A stretch of DNA of 64,000 bases, from the NCBI RefSeq assembly GCF_028867935.1, contig NZ_JAPQNS010000009.1, positions 310,001-374,000 on the forward strand. The letters are read 5' to 3'. The position numbers and the translations under genes are program-made. Shown here one piece after another: positions 62,755 to 64,000 of this stretch; position 1 is the first letter of the stretch; every line of letters starts with the position of its first letter. Origin of the DNA: Flavobacterium sp. SUN052. Its GTDB lineage: Bacteria > Bacteroidota > Bacteroidia > Flavobacteriales > Flavobacteriaceae. Below the pieces are notes generated by a model. The model saw only the letters and a program-made list of their open reading frames with translations, was not told where the DNA came from and made no database searches.

Positions 62755-63848
62755 TTCCCTTTCTCGATCTAAAACTTCTGAACGACCGCTATCGCGAAAC
62801 TTTACTCTCTGTCACATCCCGCGTTACCCTGTCCGGCTGGTATATTCTTGGTCAGGAAGGGGCTGCGTTTGAGAAGGCTTTTGCGGCTTACGTAGGCACA
62901 CGGCATTGTGTTGGAGTTGCCAACGGGCTCGAAGCGCTTACGTTAACACTCAAAGCCTGGAATTTTCCTGCCAACAGCGAAGTGATCGTTGCCTCCAACG
63001 CCTACATTGCGTCGGTCTTGGCTATCACACAAGCCGGACTTACACCGGTTCTGGTTGAACCCGACCCCGCGACTTATAACCTTGATCCGGCTCGGCTCGA
63101 AGCGGCAATTACCTCCCGAACAAAGGCTATTTTGCCCGTTCATTTGTACGGTCGGTGCTGCGATATGGAGCCAATCAATGCGGTTGCAGCAAGATATGGC
63201 CTTAAAATATTAGAAGATGCTGCACAGGCACATGGTGCTGAATACAAAGGCAAACGAGCCGGAAATCTCGGTCATGCTGCCGGATTTAGTTTTTATCCGA
63301 CAAAAAATCTTGGCGCTCTTGGTGATGCAGGGGCCATCACAACCAACGACGATGCGTTGGCAGACCAGCTTCGTTACTGGCGCAACTATGGCTCTGGTAA
63401 AAAGTACGTAAACGACCTACCGGGTCATAATAGCCGTTTAGACGAAATACAGGCAGCAATTTTATCGGCAAAATTGCCTCATTTGGACCCTGATAATGCT
63501 CGCCGACGCGCCATTGCCCGGCGTTATCTCAATGAAATTCGGCATCCTGAACTGACGCTTCCATCCGCTGACCAAATCGACGCTGACTGTTGGCACTTGT
63601 TCGTGGTAAGGCACCCTCGGCGCGACGCGTTTAGGGAGTACATGCTACAGAAAGGTATTCAAACGGATGTACATTACCCGATTCCACCTCATCAGCAGAA
63701 GGCTTATAGCCAATTTGCTCACCTTGCATTGCCAATTGCTGAACAGCTGCACCGTGAGGTGGTTAGTTTGCCACTCAATCCGGTTCTGACTGATTCTGAA
63801 GTGGAGTATATTATTCAGACAATAAATAGCGAAAGAATGAAAGAGTGA
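62751..63848 (+). CDS. DegT/DnrJ/EryC1-family sugar aminotransferase
   Basis: A 365-residue PLP enzyme. PLP Lys in [15 protein letters not shown] (~185-199), [11 protein letters not shown] and [10 protein letters not shown]. It follows an FdtA-like isomerase with a four-base overlap, so FdtB-type transamination at C3 of the deoxysugar is likely. The last codons fall within a 29-base inverted repeat. Confidence 0.92.
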   Translation: MIPFLDLKLLNDRYRETLLSVTSRVTLSGWYILGQEGAAFEKAFAAYVGTRHCVGVANGLEALTLTLKAWNFPANSEVIVASNAYIASVLAITQAGLTPVLVEPDPATYNLDPARLEAAITSRTKAILPVHLYGRCCDMEPINAVAARYGLKILEDAAQAHGAEYKGKRAGNLGHAAGFSFYPTKNLGALGDAGAITTNDDALADQLRYWRNYGSGKKYVNDLPGHNSRLDEIQAAILSAKLPHLDPDNARRRAIARRYLNEIRHPELTLPSADQIDADCWHLFVVRHPRRDAFREYMLQKGIQTDVHYPIPPHQQKAYSQFAHLALPIAEQLHREVVSLPLNPVLTDSEVEYIIQTINSERMKE

Positions 63849-63889
63849 AAGAGTGAATCACACTCTTTCACTCTTTCATTCTTTCGCTA
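63827..63889 (+). repeat. Perfect 29-bp inverted repeat spanning the gene end
   Basis: Arms 63827-63855 (TAGCGAAAGAATGAAAGAGT plus the rest) and 63861-63889 (CACTCTTTCACTCTTTCATT plus the rest) are perfectly complementary around a 5-base loop AATCA. The left arm includes the aminotransferase stop at 63846-63848; the right arm ends 7 bases before the next ATG. Confidence 0.92.
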
Positions 63890-63896
63890 TTCTGCC

Positions 63897-64000
63897 ATGA
63901 CCTTATCCGTTGTCATACCCGTTTACAACAGCCAGGAAACGCTGGAACCACTCTTGTTAAAACTACAGGACTGTTTGCGGCATGTTGACTTTGAAGTGGT
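63897..64000 (+). CDS. Partial family-2 glycosyltransferase
   Basis: The first 34 codons of a gene cut by the window end: LSVVIPVYNSQETLEPLLL is the GT2 nucleotide-binding start (VVIPVYN). It follows the deoxyamino-sugar genes and fits a glycan (O-antigen or exopolysaccharide) locus continuing beyond the window. Confidence 0.85.
   Translation, partial: MTLSVVIPVYNSQETLEPLLLKLQDCLRHVDFEV

Noticed and set aside
1..64000. CRISPR arrays, tRNA/rRNA genes, insertion sequences, prophage
   Set aside because: I looked for regularly spaced direct repeats, tRNA cloverleaf words, transposase motifs and phage genes and found none. Short tRNAs could still be missed by eye.

Overview
The window looks like chromosomal DNA from a Bacteroidota bacterium, probably Cytophagales and close to Spirosoma. 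The evidence is: a type IX secretion C-terminal domain on an M1 peptidase; a TonB receptor with an N-terminal carboxypeptidase-like domain; a hybrid two-component sensor with a periplasmic sugar-binding domain; DUF4290 next to murA; a pheT / coiled-coil / zapA / rny cluster; almost no Shine-Dalgarno sites; and several TAnnTTTG -7 promoter elements. Assignment is by gene content only. I see no tRNA, rRNA, CRISPR array, transposase or phage gene.

Layout. 1-3400: a cut-off Tat-exported protein, an ArsR and an XRE regulator, a sugar ketoisomerase-like cupin and two small unknown genes. 3400-9950: a TolB-like secreted propeller, a LuxR-type response regulator with its 7TM histidine kinase, and a CocE-type hydrolase. 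10070-16550: a 1276-residue DUF6807 / propeller / HEAT / cytochrome c fusion, a lipoprotein polysaccharide deacetylase, a PepSY membrane protein and a small exported protein. 16600-26500: mogA-like, a phosphodiesterase, a divergent GH13-like enzyme with an unknown protein and a radical SAM/SPASM protein, an orphan alpha-E protein and pyruvate carboxylase. 26500-31400: murA with DUF4290, an exported RidA, a MATE pump and two small proteins. 31500-36800: a putative metal-related operon (small CxxxC protein, TonB receptor, Asp-box propeller) and class II aldolase. 37000-41400: isomerase / GH5 / MOSC overlapping trio, a DUF4143 ATPase and a surface-type CarboxypepD protein. 41400-48030: a sugar-utilisation island (zinc alcohol dehydrogenase, PfkB kinase, sugar porter, hybrid sensor). 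48170-55820: aroA, M16 peptidase, YceI, DUF2267, T9SS M1 peptidase. 55880-61560: DUF4230, rny, zapA, coiled-coil protein, pheT. 61600-64000: DUF1684, then the start of a glycan locus (FdtA-like isomerase, DegT aminotransferase, glycosyltransferase cut by the window end).

The clearest functional unit is 42731-48029: a hybrid sensor with a LacI-type periplasmic sugar-binding domain, a sugar:H+ symporter and a fructokinase-like kinase, with a polyol-type dehydrogenase just downstream. The best candidates for undescribed biology are the 35617-31575 operon, the 10071-13901 fusion, the 18090-21674 gene set, and a family of CTTTCACTC-type inverted repeats that sit directly before start codons at three places.
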